Source: Shouchella hunanensis (lineage in GTDB: Bacteria; Bacillota; Bacilli; Bacillales; Bacillaceae_D). From it: a stretch of DNA of 64,000 nt. Shown here in pieces: positions 8,201 through 17,557 of this stretch. A program made the position numbers and the translations under genes. Numbering within the stretch: position 1 is the first letter of the stretch; every line of letters starts with the position of its first letter. The DNA is taken from contig NZ_CP117834.1 in assembly GCF_028735875.1 (NCBI RefSeq), forward strand, positions 3,150,001-3,214,000. The letters run 5' to 3'. Under the pieces are notes generated by a model, which saw only the letters and a list, made by a program, of their open reading frames with translations, was not told where the DNA came from and searched no databases.

Positions 8201-10342
8201 GTGGAAGAAGATAAGCCTAAAGTATCTGCTCCAAAGAAATGGTGGCGGAAAATAAAGCAGCAACCGTACATACGTACAGTTATTTATACAATACTAGGCT
8301 TGATTATGTACGGTATGATGCTTGACAATATTATACCGGAGCAGCTAGAAGTAAATTTGTCCGAGCCGGCTGAACAAGATATTCGTGCACCAATGACAGT
8401 CGAAAATCGAGTTGCAACGGAGCAAAGGCGAACGGAAGCGGTAGGCGCTGTCGAAAGCCAAATGAAGCATAATCGGCAATACGAAGAAGATCGAGTTCAG
8501 CAAGTAAATGATATCTTCACAGTAATTCGTCTTGAGCGTGAGCGGGAAGTAGAGGAAGAGGAAGAATCTGCTTCGATTTCAGATCAAATTGAAAATGTTC
8601 GCTCAGACCTATCTTCGTCAACAAACGCAGATTTGAGTGATGAAGCTCTTGAAGTTTTGTTAGAAACGTCTGACTACCAGTTTCAAGCTGCGCAGGAGGC
8701 AGCTGTCAATACCGTTCACGAAACAATGAGTGAACCAATAAAGGTGGGCGATTTACAAGAAGCGAAGCAAAACGCTGAAAATCAAATAGCGGAAGTAACA
8801 AGTCTCTCGCCAGACGTTCGTGAAGCCATAAGCAATGTAGTTGATTTAGCGATTGTATTTAACGTAACATATGATGCTGAAACAACACAGCGATTAAGGC
8901 AAGAAGCGGCTGATTCAATTGATCCTGTTCTAATACGTGAAGGAGAATTGATTGTAAAAGAAGGCGATCTTGTTACATATGAAATGTATGAACAGCTTCG
9001 ATTAGTAGGTTTACTCGATGAAGCCACAGTTATATTCCCCTATATTGGACTGGCGCTGTTTGTCTTCATCTTAATTGGAATGCTAATTTATTTCTTAAAT
9101 GATTCCAATACGACGGTTGCAACAAATAATTCCCATTTATTAATGTTTTCGATTGTGTTTGTTGTCATTCTAGTGCTTATGAAGCTCTACAGTTACTTAG
9201 AGTCCCTTATCTCTTTACCTGGAATTGGCTTTGCGGTTCCGGCGGCGGCAGGAGCAATGTTACTAACATTGTTGTTGCACCCGAAAATTGCCATCGTAAC
9301 AAGTTTTCTATTTGCTATTATTGGGAGTGTTTTCTACAATCACGATTCCTCTAGTACATTTGCGTTTATGTATGGCTTTTATATTTTGGTCGGTTCTCTT
9401 ACAGGTATCTATTTCTTGAAGCAATCAAACAAAGCAACGCGAATTTTAAAAGCTGGTTTTTTTGTCCTCTGTGCGAATAGCTTAACTGTGCTATCCATTT
9501 TATTAATGAAAAGTATTTATTTGAATTGGGTTGAACTAAGCTTTTATTTCTTAGCGGCGTTTTTAGCAGCTTTCGTTGCTTCAGTTCTTACAATAGGGTT
9601 ACTGCCGTTTATTGAAACAGGCTTCGGAATTTTATCGACGGCTAGGTTAATTGAGCTTTCAAGTCCAAATCATCCGCTACTTCGAAAGATTTTAACAGAA
9701 GCGCCTGGGACGTATCATCATAGCGTTGTCGTTGGGAATTTGGCAGAAGCAGCTTGTGAAACGTTAGGCGAAAATGGTTTACTAGCAAGAGTAGGCGCTT
9801 ACTATCATGACTTAGGAAAAACACGACGCCCGAGATTTTTTATCGAGAATCAATTAAAAGGGGATAACCCTCATGATAAGATCTCGCCGCAATTGAGTAA
9901 AACTATTATTATTTCACATCCATATGATGGCGCTGATTTACTTCGCCAACATAAAATGCCTCGGGAAATTATTGATATTGCAGAACAGCACCATGGCACA
10001 AGCTTGCTTAAATTTTTCTACTATAAGGCAAAGCAAGATGATGAAAAGCAACATGTACCGGAAAGCCAATTCCGTTATCCTGGGCCAAAACCACAAACGA
10101 AAGTAACGTCCATTATCTCGATTGCAGATAGTGTGGAGGCGGCTGTGCGCTCAATGCAAAAACCAACACCAGATAAAGTCGAGCAATTAGTGGACAAAAT
10201 TATTAAAGATAAGCTAGAAGACGGTCAATTCGATGAGTCAGATTTAACATTAAAAGAATTAAACCAAATTAAGCTTTCGATGTGTGAAACGTTAAATGGA
10301 ACGTTTCATCAGCGAATAGAATATCCTGATGATGATGATTGA
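8201..10342 (+). CDS. pgpH: c-di-AMP phosphodiesterase PgpH (7TM-HD)
   Basis: 713 aa. After a short cytosolic leader and one membrane segment (about 28-47) comes a large extracytoplasmic 7TMR-HDED domain (about 50-285), seven membrane helices (about 290-480), and a cytosolic HD hydrolase domain. The metal-binding residues are visible in TYHHSVVVGNLAEAA (near 506) and AYYHDLGK (near 534), with a further His in AEQHHGTS. PgpH degrades cyclic di-AMP and so helps control potassium and osmolyte balance. The start is GTG 8201 with GAGGTGA upstream. Overlaps nothing; 13 bases before ybeY. Confidence 0.93.
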   Translation: MEEDKPKVSAPKKWWRKIKQQPYIRTVIYTILGLIMYGMMLDNIIPEQLEVNLSEPAEQDIRAPMTVENRVATEQRRTEAVGAVESQMKHNRQYEEDRVQQVNDIFTVIRLEREREVEEEEESASISDQIENVRSDLSSSTNADLSDEALEVLLETSDYQFQAAQEAAVNTVHETMSEPIKVGDLQEAKQNAENQIAEVTSLSPDVREAISNVVDLAIVFNVTYDAETTQRLRQEAADSIDPVLIREGELIVKEGDLVTYEMYEQLRLVGLLDEATVIFPYIGLALFVFILIGMLIYFLNDSNTTVATNNSHLLMFSIVFVVILVLMKLYSYLESLISLPGIGFAVPAAAGAMLLTLLLHPKIAIVTSFLFAIIGSVFYNHDSSSTFAFMYGFYILVGSLTGIYFLKQSNKATRILKAGFFVLCANSLTVLSILLMKSIYLNWVELSFYFLAAFLAAFVASVLTIGLLPFIETGFGILSTARLIELSSPNHPLLRKILTEAPGTYHHSVVVGNLAEAACETLGENGLLARVGAYYHDLGKTRRPRFFIENQLKGDNPHDKISPQLSKTIIISHPYDGADLLRQHKMPREIIDIAEQHHGTSLLKFFYYKAKQDDEKQHVPESQFRYPGPKPQTKVTSIISIADSVEAAVRSMQKPTPDKVEQLVDKIIKDKLEDGQFDESDLTLKELNQIKLSMCETLNGTFHQRIEYPDDDD

Positions 10343-10355
10343 AAAGGAGTATTAA

Positions 10356-10826
10356 ATGATTGAGATAGACATTATTGATGAGACAGAGACATTGACAGAA
10401 GAACAACTAAAGCTTGTTCACGACGTCCTTGCTTATGCGGGCAAAAAAGAAGAAGTTCATCCAGGTGCTGAGCTGTCGGTTACATTTGTAGATGAGGATG
10501 CCATACATGAGTTAAATTTAGAACATCGTGGCATCGATCGCTCTACTGATGTGCTATCGTTTGCTTTAAACGATGGAGAGCCAGATTATGAAGCGTTAGA
10601 AGGAATTCCTAATTTATTAGGAGATATTATTGTATCCATTGCTCACATTAATCGACAAGCTGATGAGTATAATCATTCATTTGAACGTGAACTTGCTTTT
10701 CTTGTTGTTCATGGGTTTCTTCATCTGCTAGGGTATGATCATCAATCAAAGGAAGAAGAAAGGGAAATGTTTACTAAACAAGAGGAGATTTTAGAATCCT
10801 ATGGCCTTGGAAGATCGAAACCGTAG
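10356..10826 (+). CDS. ybeY: endoribonuclease YbeY
   Basis: 156 aa. It contains the invariant zinc-binding motif HGFLHLLGYDH (about 119-129), the family signature of YbeY, a metal-dependent endoribonuclease needed for 16S rRNA 3' end maturation and ribosome quality control. The upstream block RSTDVLSFAL is also typical. AAAAGGAG precedes the ATG. Its last 26 bases overlap the start of dgkA in another frame, which implies coupled translation. Confidence 0.95.
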   Translation: MIEIDIIDETETLTEEQLKLVHDVLAYAGKKEEVHPGAELSVTFVDEDAIHELNLEHRGIDRSTDVLSFALNDGEPDYEALEGIPNLLGDIIVSIAHINRQADEYNHSFERELAFLVVHGFLHLLGYDHQSKEEEREMFTKQEEILESYGLGRSKP

Positions 10827-11187
10827 AGGGTTAAAACGTTTATTTCGTTCATTCAACTATGCCATTTCAGGTCTTGGCTATGTGATTAGGCACGAACAGA
10901 ACATGCAAATTCATTTAGCTAGTACAATGGCTATTTGTGGGCTTGCCTGGTTTTTTTCCGTCTCAGCGACTGAATGGGTGTTACTCCTACTTGTAATGGG
11001 AGGCGTTTTGACAGCTGAAACGCTTAATACGGCAATTGAACGGACAGTCGATTTAGTGACGGAAGACTTTCATCCACTAGCAAAGCGAGCAAAAGATATC
11101 GGTGCTGCTAGCGTGTTTATTTTTTGTATCATTGCCATCATTATTGGGGCTATTATATTTGTACCTTATTTTATTAACATTTTATAA
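10801..11187 (+). CDS. dgkA: diacylglycerol kinase family protein (undecaprenol kinase type)
   Basis: 128 aa with three membrane helices. The DAGK signature AETLNTAIERTVDLVT is present, including the catalytic Glu and the Asn-Thr pair. In Gram-positive bacteria the homologue phosphorylates undecaprenol, which recycles the lipid carrier for wall synthesis; that assignment is from the family. The ATG at 10801 lies inside ybeY, with GGAGATT upstream. Followed by cdd after 18 bases. Confidence 0.93.
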   Translation: MALEDRNRRGLKRLFRSFNYAISGLGYVIRHEQNMQIHLASTMAICGLAWFFSVSATEWVLLLLVMGGVLTAETLNTAIERTVDLVTEDFHPLAKRAKDIGAASVFIFCIIAIIIGAIIFVPYFINIL

Positions 11188-11205
11188 CGAAAAAGGAGGA
11201 TTTCT

Positions 11206-11619
11206 ATGGAAAAAGCAGCATTAATTCAGCTCGCTATTGAAGCAAGGGAAGAGGCTTACGTTCCTTATTCCTCATTTAAAGTAGGTGCTGCCCTCCTTCT
11301 AGCAGATGGATCGGTTGTAAAAGGAGCAAACATTGAAAATGCGGCATATAGCTTGGCAAACTGTGCTGAACGCACAGCGATATTTAGAGCGTATAAGCCA
11401 AATCATCAATCTTTTAAAGCACTTGCTGTGGCGGCGGATACACCAAATCCGGTTTCGCCTTGCGGTGCATGTAGACAAGTATTAGCAGAGTTATGTGAAC
11501 CAGAAATGCCGGTCTATTTAAGTAATGTAAAAGGTGACTGGCAAGAAACAACAGTAGAAGCGCTACTACCAGGATTTTTTAAAGCGGAGGATATGAATGA
11601 ATCAAGAGGAAACGTTTAA
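11206..11619 (+). CDS. cdd: cytidine deaminase
   Basis: 137 aa, a homotetrameric-type cytidine deaminase for pyrimidine salvage (cytidine to uridine). The zinc-site residues are visible in CAERTAIF and in [12 protein letters not shown], and the substrate motif [11 protein letters not shown] is intact. A near-perfect AAAAAGGAGGATTT site precedes the ATG. The 3' end overlaps era by 23 bases. Confidence 0.96.
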   Translation: MEKAALIQLAIEAREEAYVPYSSFKVGAALLLADGSVVKGANIENAAYSLANCAERTAIFRAYKPNHQSFKALAVAADTPNPVSPCGACRQVLAELCEPEMPVYLSNVKGDWQETTVEALLPGFFKAEDMNESRGNV

Positions 11620-12505
11620 GTCAGGTTTTGTCTCCATAATTGGGAGACCCAATGTAGGTAAATCAACATTGTTAAATAGAATAATCGGTCAAAAAATTGC
11701 CATTATGTCGGACAAGCCTCAAACAACAAGAAATAAAGTTCAAGGTGTTTACACGACTGATGACGCGCAAATTGTATTTATTGATACACCAGGTATCCAC
11801 AAACCGAAACATCGCTTAGGCGACTTTATGATGAAAGTAGCGACGAATACGCTTCGAGAAGTGGATCTTATTTTGTATGTCATTGATGCAGATGCTAAGT
11901 TTGGTCCAGGAGAACAGTTTATTATTGATCGTTTAAAGGATACAAAAACACCTGTTTTTCTAATCGTTAATAAAATCGATAAAGTGAGTAGAGATGCGTT
12001 ACTTGAAATCATTGCCTCCTACCGTGAACGCTATGAATTTGAAGAAGTCGTGCCGGTATCTGCCTTAGAAGGTGAAAATGTCGAGACGATGATGGATCAA
12101 ATAAAGGTGCACTTGGATGAGGGTCCGCAATATTATCCAAGCGATCAGATTACAGATCATCCTGAGCGGTTTATTGTTGCCGAGCTTGTTCGTGAAAAAG
12201 CGCTACATGTAACAAAGGAAGAGATCCCTCACTCTCTAGCAGTTGTGATTGAGCAAATGAAACGACGAGATAATGGTAAAGTGTATGTTGGCGCAACCAT
12301 TATAGTGGAACGTTCCTCTCAAAAAGGGATCATTATTGGAAAGCACGGTTCTATGCTAAAGGAAATTGGTCAAAAGGCACGAGTCGATATTGAAGCATTA
12401 CTTGGTTCAAGTGTGTTTTTAGAGCTATGGGTGAAAGTACAAAAAGACTGGAGAAATCGCCCTTCACAGCTTAAAGATTATGGCTTTAACGAAGACGATT
12501 ATTAA
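11597..12505 (+). CDS. era: GTPase Era
   Basis: 302 aa. An N-terminal GTPase domain carries G1 [10 protein letters not shown]3 DTPGIH and G4 NKID; the C-terminal KH domain has [12 protein letters not shown]. Era binds the 3' end of 16S rRNA and acts in 30S assembly. It fits functionally with ybeY and phoH upstream in the same transcription unit. Start ATG 11597 within cdd; AAAGCGGAGG upstream. A strong terminator follows. Confidence 0.97.
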   Translation: MNQEETFKSGFVSIIGRPNVGKSTLLNRIIGQKIAIMSDKPQTTRNKVQGVYTTDDAQIVFIDTPGIHKPKHRLGDFMMKVATNTLREVDLILYVIDADAKFGPGEQFIIDRLKDTKTPVFLIVNKIDKVSRDALLEIIASYRERYEFEEVVPVSALEGENVETMMDQIKVHLDEGPQYYPSDQITDHPERFIVAELVREKALHVTKEEIPHSLAVVIEQMKRRDNGKVYVGATIIVERSSQKGIIIGKHGSMLKEIGQKARVDIEALLGSSVFLELWVKVQKDWRNRPSQLKDYGFNEDDY

Positions 12506-12512
12506 AGAGAAG

Positions 12513-12549
12513 CAATGGTCCAAACAAGGCGTTGGACCATTGTTTTTTT
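12513..12549 (+). terminator. intrinsic terminator after era
   Basis: CAATGGTCC (12513-12521) pairs perfectly with GGACCATTG (12534-12542), followed by seven T. It closes the yqfC-to-era unit. Confidence 0.94.
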
Positions 12550-12615
12550 ATGTTCAAAAAGCTATGATTAACTAAGATGAAAAACGAACAAAAATAAAAA
12601 GTCAAGCTCTGCTAA

Positions 12616-12645
12616 TTAACAATATTTCCATCGAATGAGTATAGT
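12616..12645 (+). promoter_or_regulatory. sigma-A-like promoter of yqzL-recO
   Basis: TTAACA at 12616-12621 and TATAGT at 12640-12645 are separated by 18 bases. It lies about 50 bases before the yqzL start, after the era terminator. Confidence 0.55.
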
Positions 12646-12696
12646 AAATTTAGGTCATCATACTTCATAAGAACGATTGAGAGGAGTTGTGAAACA

Positions 12697-12840
12697 GTGC
12701 TTGTTCTATCTTGGAAAGTTTTTTCACAGACAGGAAACATTGAGACTTATTTACTCCATAAGGAATTGGAAAGGGAGACAGTTGGTGAAGAGGTAGAGGT
12801 AATGGCTGCCGACGACCAAACGGATTCTACTCTTTCTTAA
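12697..12840 (+). CDS. yqzL: YqzL family small protein
   Basis: A 47-codon ORF beginning with GTG. The encoded MLVLSWKVFSQTGNIETYLL closely matches the conserved start of YqzL, a small protein of unknown function encoded between era and recO in Bacillus. GAGGAG lies 10 bases before the GTG. Nothing catalytic is visible; the tail is acidic and variable. Confidence 0.82.
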   Translation: MLVLSWKVFSQTGNIETYLLHKELERETVGEEVEVMAADDQTDSTLS

Positions 12841-12863
12841 AAAGCAGTGACTTGCTGTAAGGA

Positions 12864-13649
12864 ATGAACATGTTAATTAAACAAGAAGGAATTATTTTAA
12901 AGACCATTGACTATGGTGAATCAAATAAAATTGCAACAGTATTAACGAAAGATAGCGGAAAACTATCTGTGATGGCAAAAGGAGCGAAGAAGCCTAATAG
13001 TCGCTATGCGGCTGTGATGCAACCATTCGTTTATGGCTCATTTGTTTATTTCAAGGGTAGTGGTTTGCCAACAATAAGCCAAGGCGAAATTATTCTATCC
13101 TTCAAACAGCTTCACTTTGATTTATTTAAAGCTGCTCATGCTGCGTATATAACAGAATTAATCGAAAAATTGACCGAAGAACGACGGCCGTATGTGTTTT
13201 TATTTGATCTATTGTTACTCGCTTTAAAGCAAATTGACACTGGTCAAGATCCGGAAATTATTGCAAGAATCGTTGATCTAAAAATGTTAACGGTTGCTGG
13301 AGCAAAGCCTAATTTAGATGGCTGTGCAAACTGTAAATCGGTTGAGCGCGACCCTATTGCTTTTTCCATTCCTTTTGCTGGTTTTTTATGCAGAAGTTGT
13401 GTCCATCGAGATGAGCGAGCTTTCCCAGTTTCGTTATCAATGGTGAAGCTTATTCGCACCTTATACTATGTTGATTTAACGAAATTAGGTTCCATTTCGA
13501 TTAAGCCAGAAACAAAAGAACGACTTCATCAAATCATATCATCGTACTATCAAGAATACGTTGGTGTGACGCTGAAATCACAACGCTTTATTGACCAGCT
13601 AAAAAAAGTAGATGGCACTCATTTTAAACTTGACGAAAAAAAGGATTAA
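12864..13649 (+). CDS. recO: DNA repair protein RecO
   Basis: 261 aa. An N-terminal OB-fold (about 1-80, with IILKTIDYGESNKI) is followed by a helical domain and a zinc-binding module whose cysteines are at 154 and 157 (GCANCKS) and in LCRSC. RecO mediates loading of RecA onto SSB-coated single strands together with RecR and RecF. ATG 12864 is used; ATG 12870 two codons in is an alternative. A promoter for the downstream T-box overlaps its last codons. Confidence 0.95.
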   Translation: MNMLIKQEGIILKTIDYGESNKIATVLTKDSGKLSVMAKGAKKPNSRYAAVMQPFVYGSFVYFKGSGLPTISQGEIILSFKQLHFDLFKAAHAAYITELIEKLTEERRPYVFLFDLLLLALKQIDTGQDPEIIARIVDLKMLTVAGAKPNLDGCANCKSVERDPIAFSIPFAGFLCRSCVHRDERAFPVSLSMVKLIRTLYYVDLTKLGSISIKPETKERLHQIISSYYQEYVGVTLKSQRFIDQLKKVDGTHFKLDEKKD

Positions 13650-13658
13650 AGGTATGAT
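13630..13658 (+). promoter_or_regulatory. sigma-A promoter of the glyQS T-box transcript
   Basis: TTGACG (13630-13635), a 17-base spacer, and TATGAT (13653-13658). The -35 box lies in the last codons of recO, so the transcript should start near 13665, just ahead of the leader. Confidence 0.7.
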
Positions 13659-13679
13659 AGAAAAATATGACGATATGCT

Positions 13680-13885
13680 ATGATGAGAGAAGAAATACTG
13701 CTTATTCTTATGATTAATAGCGACTTCAGGGTGGTGTGAGCTGAAGAATCAGGAGCGTATGAGGCACTCTTTGAGCATGTGAACTGTAAAGTGATTAAAC
13801 ACGTTTGTGTTTAATAAGTAGGGTGGAACCGCGGGTAACTCTCGTCCCTATGCCGATAGTAGGCATAAGGATTGAGGGTTTTTTT
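13680..13885 (+). promoter_or_regulatory. glycine-responsive T-box leader
   Basis: The conserved T-box sequence AGGGTGGAACCGCGGG is at 13820-13835. Stem I contains an AGCGA...GGTGGTGTGAGC block as in other glyQS leaders. The triplet GGC at 13763-13765, followed by A and CTCT that can pair with AGAG near the 5' base, sits where the specifier should be; GGC is a glycine codon, matching the genes downstream. Uncharged tRNA-Gly should stabilise the antiterminator and allow glyQS transcription. Confidence 0.93.
13840..13885 (+). terminator. regulated terminator of the T-box
   Basis: The segment CTCTCGTCCCTATGCC pairs imperfectly with GGCATAAGGATTGAG across the loop GATAGTA, and a run of seven T follows. 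Its 5' arm (TCCCT) is the part captured by the T-box sequence in the antiterminator form. Confidence 0.88.
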
Positions 13886-13907
13886 GTTTTTATTAAGGAG
13901 GGTAAAC

Positions 13908-14789
13908 ATGAACATTCAAACGATGATATTAACATTGCAGTCCTATTGGGCAAAGCAAGGCTGTATAATTATGAACGCCTATGACACTGAAAAAGGTGCG
14001 GGTACGATGAGTCCGCATACATTATTACGAACAATCGGTCCAGAACCGTGGAATGTAGCTTATGTAGAGCCATCAAGGCGACCGGCAGATGGACGCTATG
14101 GAGAAAACCCGAACCGCTTATATCAGCATCACCAATTCCAAGTGATTATGAAACCTTCGCCAAACAATATTCAAGAACTGTATTTGGAAAGCCTTAAAGC
14201 GCTTGGTATTAATCCGCTTGAACATGATATTCGATTTGTTGAAGACAACTGGGAAAACCCAACATTAGGCTGTGCGGGTCTTGGGTGGGAAGTATGGCTA
14301 GATGGAATGGAAATAACACAGTTTACGTATTTCCAACAAGTAGGTGGCATGGAAGCATCCCCTGTTTCCGCTGAAATTACTTACGGGATTGAGCGATTAG
14401 CAACGTATATTCAGGAAAAAGAGAATGTATTTGATTTGGAATGGGTAGAGGGTTTCACGTATGGTGACATTTTTCTCCAACCTGAGTTTGAGCATTCTAC
14501 ATATACATTTGAAGTATCAGATAGTGAAATGCTCTTCCAGCTATTCAATACGTACGAGAAAGAAGCAACTCGTGTACTAGACCGTAACCTTGTTTTCCCG
14601 GCTTATGATTATATTTTAAAGTGTTCACACGTATTTAATCTACTTGATGCTCGTGGTGCGATCTCAGTAACGGAACGCACGGGATACATAGGTCGTGTCC
14701 GTACCCTCGCTCGGAAGGCTGCAAAGCATTATTACGAGGAACGCGAAAAACTTGGATTCCCGATGTTGAAAAAGAAGGAGGCAAACTAA
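13908..14789 (+). CDS. glyQ: glycine--tRNA ligase alpha subunit
   Basis: 293 aa, the catalytic class II subunit of the bacterial alpha2beta2 glycyl-tRNA synthetase. Motifs seen include the N-terminal [33 protein letters not shown] and the [20 protein letters not shown] block. ATG 13908 was chosen because AAGGAGGG lies 7 bases upstream; the frame is open a little further, into the terminator. Its stop overlaps the glyS start (TAATG). Controlled by the T-box ahead. Confidence 0.97.
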   Translation: MNIQTMILTLQSYWAKQGCIIMNAYDTEKGAGTMSPHTLLRTIGPEPWNVAYVEPSRRPADGRYGENPNRLYQHHQFQVIMKPSPNNIQELYLESLKALGINPLEHDIRFVEDNWENPTLGCAGLGWEVWLDGMEITQFTYFQQVGGMEASPVSAEITYGIERLATYIQEKENVFDLEWVEGFTYGDIFLQPEFEHSTYTFEVSDSEMLFQLFNTYEKEATRVLDRNLVFPAYDYILKCSHVFNLLDARGAISVTERTGYIGRVRTLARKAAKHYYEEREKLGFPMLKKKEAN

Positions 14790-16876
14790 TGGATAGAAAA
14801 CCATTTCTCCTTGAAATAGGATTAGAAGAACTTCCAGCCAGATTTGTAACAGATGCAGTGAAACAACTAGAGCAGAATGTGCAGCAGTGGTTAAAAGAGC
14901 AAAAGCTTGAGTATAGCCGCACACAGGCTTTTTCAACGCCACGAAGATTAGCGATTATCATTCATGACCTTGCTTCAAAACAAGAAGATTCATCTAGTAA
15001 AGCAAAAGGACCAGCAAAGAAAATTGCATTAGATGACAATGGCGACTGGACGAAAGCAGCTTTAGGATTTGCGCGATCACAGAAAGTTGAACCGGAAGCT
15101 CTTACAATTGAAGCACATAAAGGTGTGGAATATGTTTTTGCTACATCCTTTTCTGAAGGTGTGCAAACAGTCGACATTTTACCAAGCTTAGAGAAGGTCA
15201 TTATGAGTCTGAATTTCCCGAAACGCATGAAATGGCATACGTTTGACTTACGCTATGCACGACCAATACGTTGGTTAATTGCCATGTACGGTCAGGAAGT
15301 CATTCCATTTTCAATTGCGGAAGTAAAAACTAGTCAGACTACAAGAGGTCACCGTTTCTTAGGAGATGAAGAAATTGAGATAGCCACTCCTGAAAGTTAC
15401 GAAACGCGTTTACTTGAAAACTACGTAATTGTTGATGCTAAGAAAAGGAAGCAAGCCATTCGTTCTCAACTAAAGGACATGGAAGCAACGAAAGATTGGG
15501 TTATTCCTGTAAATGAAGACCTTCTTGAAGAAGTAAACAATTTAATTGAATATCCAACTGCCTTAAGTGGTGGGTTTGAAGAAAAATACCTTCAATTGCC
15601 TAAAGAAGTATTAATTACGACTATGAGAGAACACCAGCGTTACTTCCCGGTTGAATCAACTGAAGGCGCGTTACTTCCATACTTTGTGACGGTCAGAAAC
15701 GGGAATGAAGAGCATATTGAAAATGTATCGAAAGGAAACGAAAAGGTACTTCGGGGACGCTTTGCTGATGCTGCATTCTTTTATGAAGAAGACCAGAAGC
15801 TTTCTATAGAAGATTGGAATAAAAAACTCGAAACCGTAGTGTTCCATGAATCGATTGGGACAATTGCCGAAAAGGTTACTCGTACAAAAGAGCTTGCGGT
15901 ATGGTTAGCAAGAAAAGAGGCGTTGTCAGCTGAAGAAGTGACATTAGTAGAACGCGCTGCATCCATTGCGAAATTTGATCTTGTAACAAATATGGTGGGT
16001 GAATTTCCTGAGTTACAGGGACAAATGGGGCAGGATTATGCATTAAAGTCGAATGAACATGCTCAAGTGGCGAGAGCGATTTATGAACAATATCTACCGC
16101 GGTTTTCAAATGATATTCTCCCACAAACAGCAGTTGGCTCTATGCTATCCTTAGCAGAAAAGCTCGATACCGTATTATCTTGTTTTGCAATTGGATTAAT
16201 TCCAACAGGTTCTCAAGATCCTTATGCGTTAAGAAGGCAAGCAAACGGGGTAGTCCAAATTTTATTAGAAACCAAATCAGCCCTTTCTCTTGAAATGATC
16301 ATTGAGCATTGGGTGGATACATTAAATAAAAAAGGATTTATGACGGCTGGTGTCGAATCTACTAAAGAAGAAGCCATTCAATTCTTTTTAAGTCGGTTTA
16401 AGCATCTCATGATCGATTCAGGCTATCGATACGATGTTGTAGAAGCTGTATTATCGGCACCGATCGTAGATGTTTATTCCATGTTTGCTAAAGCAGAAGC
16501 CATTAATGAACAGCTTAATGAGCCTGCGTTTAAAAAAGCAGTTGAAGCGTTAAGTCGGGTCACGAATTTAGCACAAAAGGCAGAAACTGATACTACAATT
16601 GATGAATCGTTGTTTGAAAATGAATCGGAGACAAAGCTTTTAGCAGCGACGGTGGAAGTGGAGATGAGTTTAGTTGAAGCTTGGAAGCAGCATGATGCAA
16701 TCGCTGCGTACAACATCTTAGAAGCGTGTCAAGATGCGATTCACTCATTTTTCGAGCAAACGATGGTTATGGTTGAAGATCCAGACGTACGAGCCAATCG
16801 CTTAGCTTTGTTAAAAAGGTTAGCGCATTCCATTCAATCCTTTGCTGATTTTCAACAAATTGTCTTTTCTTCGTAA
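14789..16876 (+). CDS. glyS: glycine--tRNA ligase beta subunit
   Basis: 695 aa, of normal length. The start LLEIGLEELPARFV is characteristic; the C-terminal part carries the tRNA-binding and DALR-like regions. The subunit binds tRNA-Gly and is needed for aminoacylation together with GlyQ. Start ATG overlaps the glyQ stop by one base, so the two should be made in equal amount. GAAGGAGG precedes it. Confidence 0.97.
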   Translation: MDRKPFLLEIGLEELPARFVTDAVKQLEQNVQQWLKEQKLEYSRTQAFSTPRRLAIIIHDLASKQEDSSSKAKGPAKKIALDDNGDWTKAALGFARSQKVEPEALTIEAHKGVEYVFATSFSEGVQTVDILPSLEKVIMSLNFPKRMKWHTFDLRYARPIRWLIAMYGQEVIPFSIAEVKTSQTTRGHRFLGDEEIEIATPESYETRLLENYVIVDAKKRKQAIRSQLKDMEATKDWVIPVNEDLLEEVNNLIEYPTALSGGFEEKYLQLPKEVLITTMREHQRYFPVESTEGALLPYFVTVRNGNEEHIENVSKGNEKVLRGRFADAAFFYEEDQKLSIEDWNKKLETVVFHESIGTIAEKVTRTKELAVWLARKEALSAEEVTLVERAASIAKFDLVTNMVGEFPELQGQMGQDYALKSNEHAQVARAIYEQYLPRFSNDILPQTAVGSMLSLAEKLDTVLSCFAIGLIPTGSQDPYALRRQANGVVQILLETKSALSLEMIIEHWVDTLNKKGFMTAGVESTKEEAIQFFLSRFKHLMIDSGYRYDVVEAVLSAPIVDVYSMFAKAEAINEQLNEPAFKKAVEALSRVTNLAQKAETDTTIDESLFENESETKLLAATVEVEMSLVEAWKQHDAIAAYNILEACQDAIHSFFEQTMVMVEDPDVRANRLALLKRLAHSIQSFADFQQIVFSS

Positions 16877-16896
16877 CTAGTGTTCAGGTTAGAGAG

Positions 16897-17542
16897 GTGA
16901 GTTCAAATCGAACTTTCAATTAGACAGCAACACATTATTGATATTGTCAAAGAAAATGGACCAATTACTGGTGAACATATAGCGGAGCGTTTGTCTTTAA
17001 CAAGGGCAACACTCCGCCCTGATTTAGCCATTCTAACAATGTCTGGTTTTCTCGATGCCAGACCGCGGGTTGGTTATTTTTATACTGGAAAGACAGATTC
17101 ACCTGCTCTATCGGATGAAATTCAAAAGATTAAGGTTCATCATTATCAATCAAGGCCTGTAATCGTTGAACAATCCACCTCTGTATATGAAGCCATCTGT
17201 ACAATGTTTTTGGAAGACTGTGGCACGTTGTTTATTGTTGATAAACAGTCAACGCTAGTAGGAGTTGTATCTCGAAAAGATTTACTACGAGCAAGTATGG
17301 GTGGACAAGCAATTGAAACAACGCCTGTTAGTATTATTATGACGCGAATGCCTAATATTACGATGTGCGAAAAAGAAGACTCTATTATAGAAGTTGCTCA
17401 TAAGCTCATTTCAAGACAGATTGACGGGTTACCGATCGTGAAAAAAGTGGATGTAGGTTCAGGATATGAAGTAGTTGGGCGTATAACAAAGACGAACATG
17501 ACTTCTTTATTAGTGGATCTTGCTAAGAATGAAGGAACATAA
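16897..17542 (+). CDS. ccpN: catabolite repressor CcpN, with apparent +1 frameshift at the start
   Basis: The reading frame gives an HTH domain (RQQHIIDIVKENGPITGEHI..., then TRATLRPDLAILTMSGFL) and two CBS domains, as in CcpN, the repressor of gluconeogenic genes gapB and pckA. CcpN proteins begin MS-S/T-IEL. Here GTG 16897-AGT-TCA would give MSS, but an extra A in the AAA at 16905-16907 puts ATC-GAA-CTT (IEL) in the next frame; the GTG frame stops at 16921-16923. In the main frame no ATG, GTG or TTG occurs between the stop at 16898 and TTG 16991, which would remove the recognition helix region. Either the extra base is an error, translation starts at ATC 16907, or the repressor is impaired. 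yqfL follows as usual. Confidence 0.8.
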
Positions 17543-17557
17543 GGAGGGCTGTTCTTA

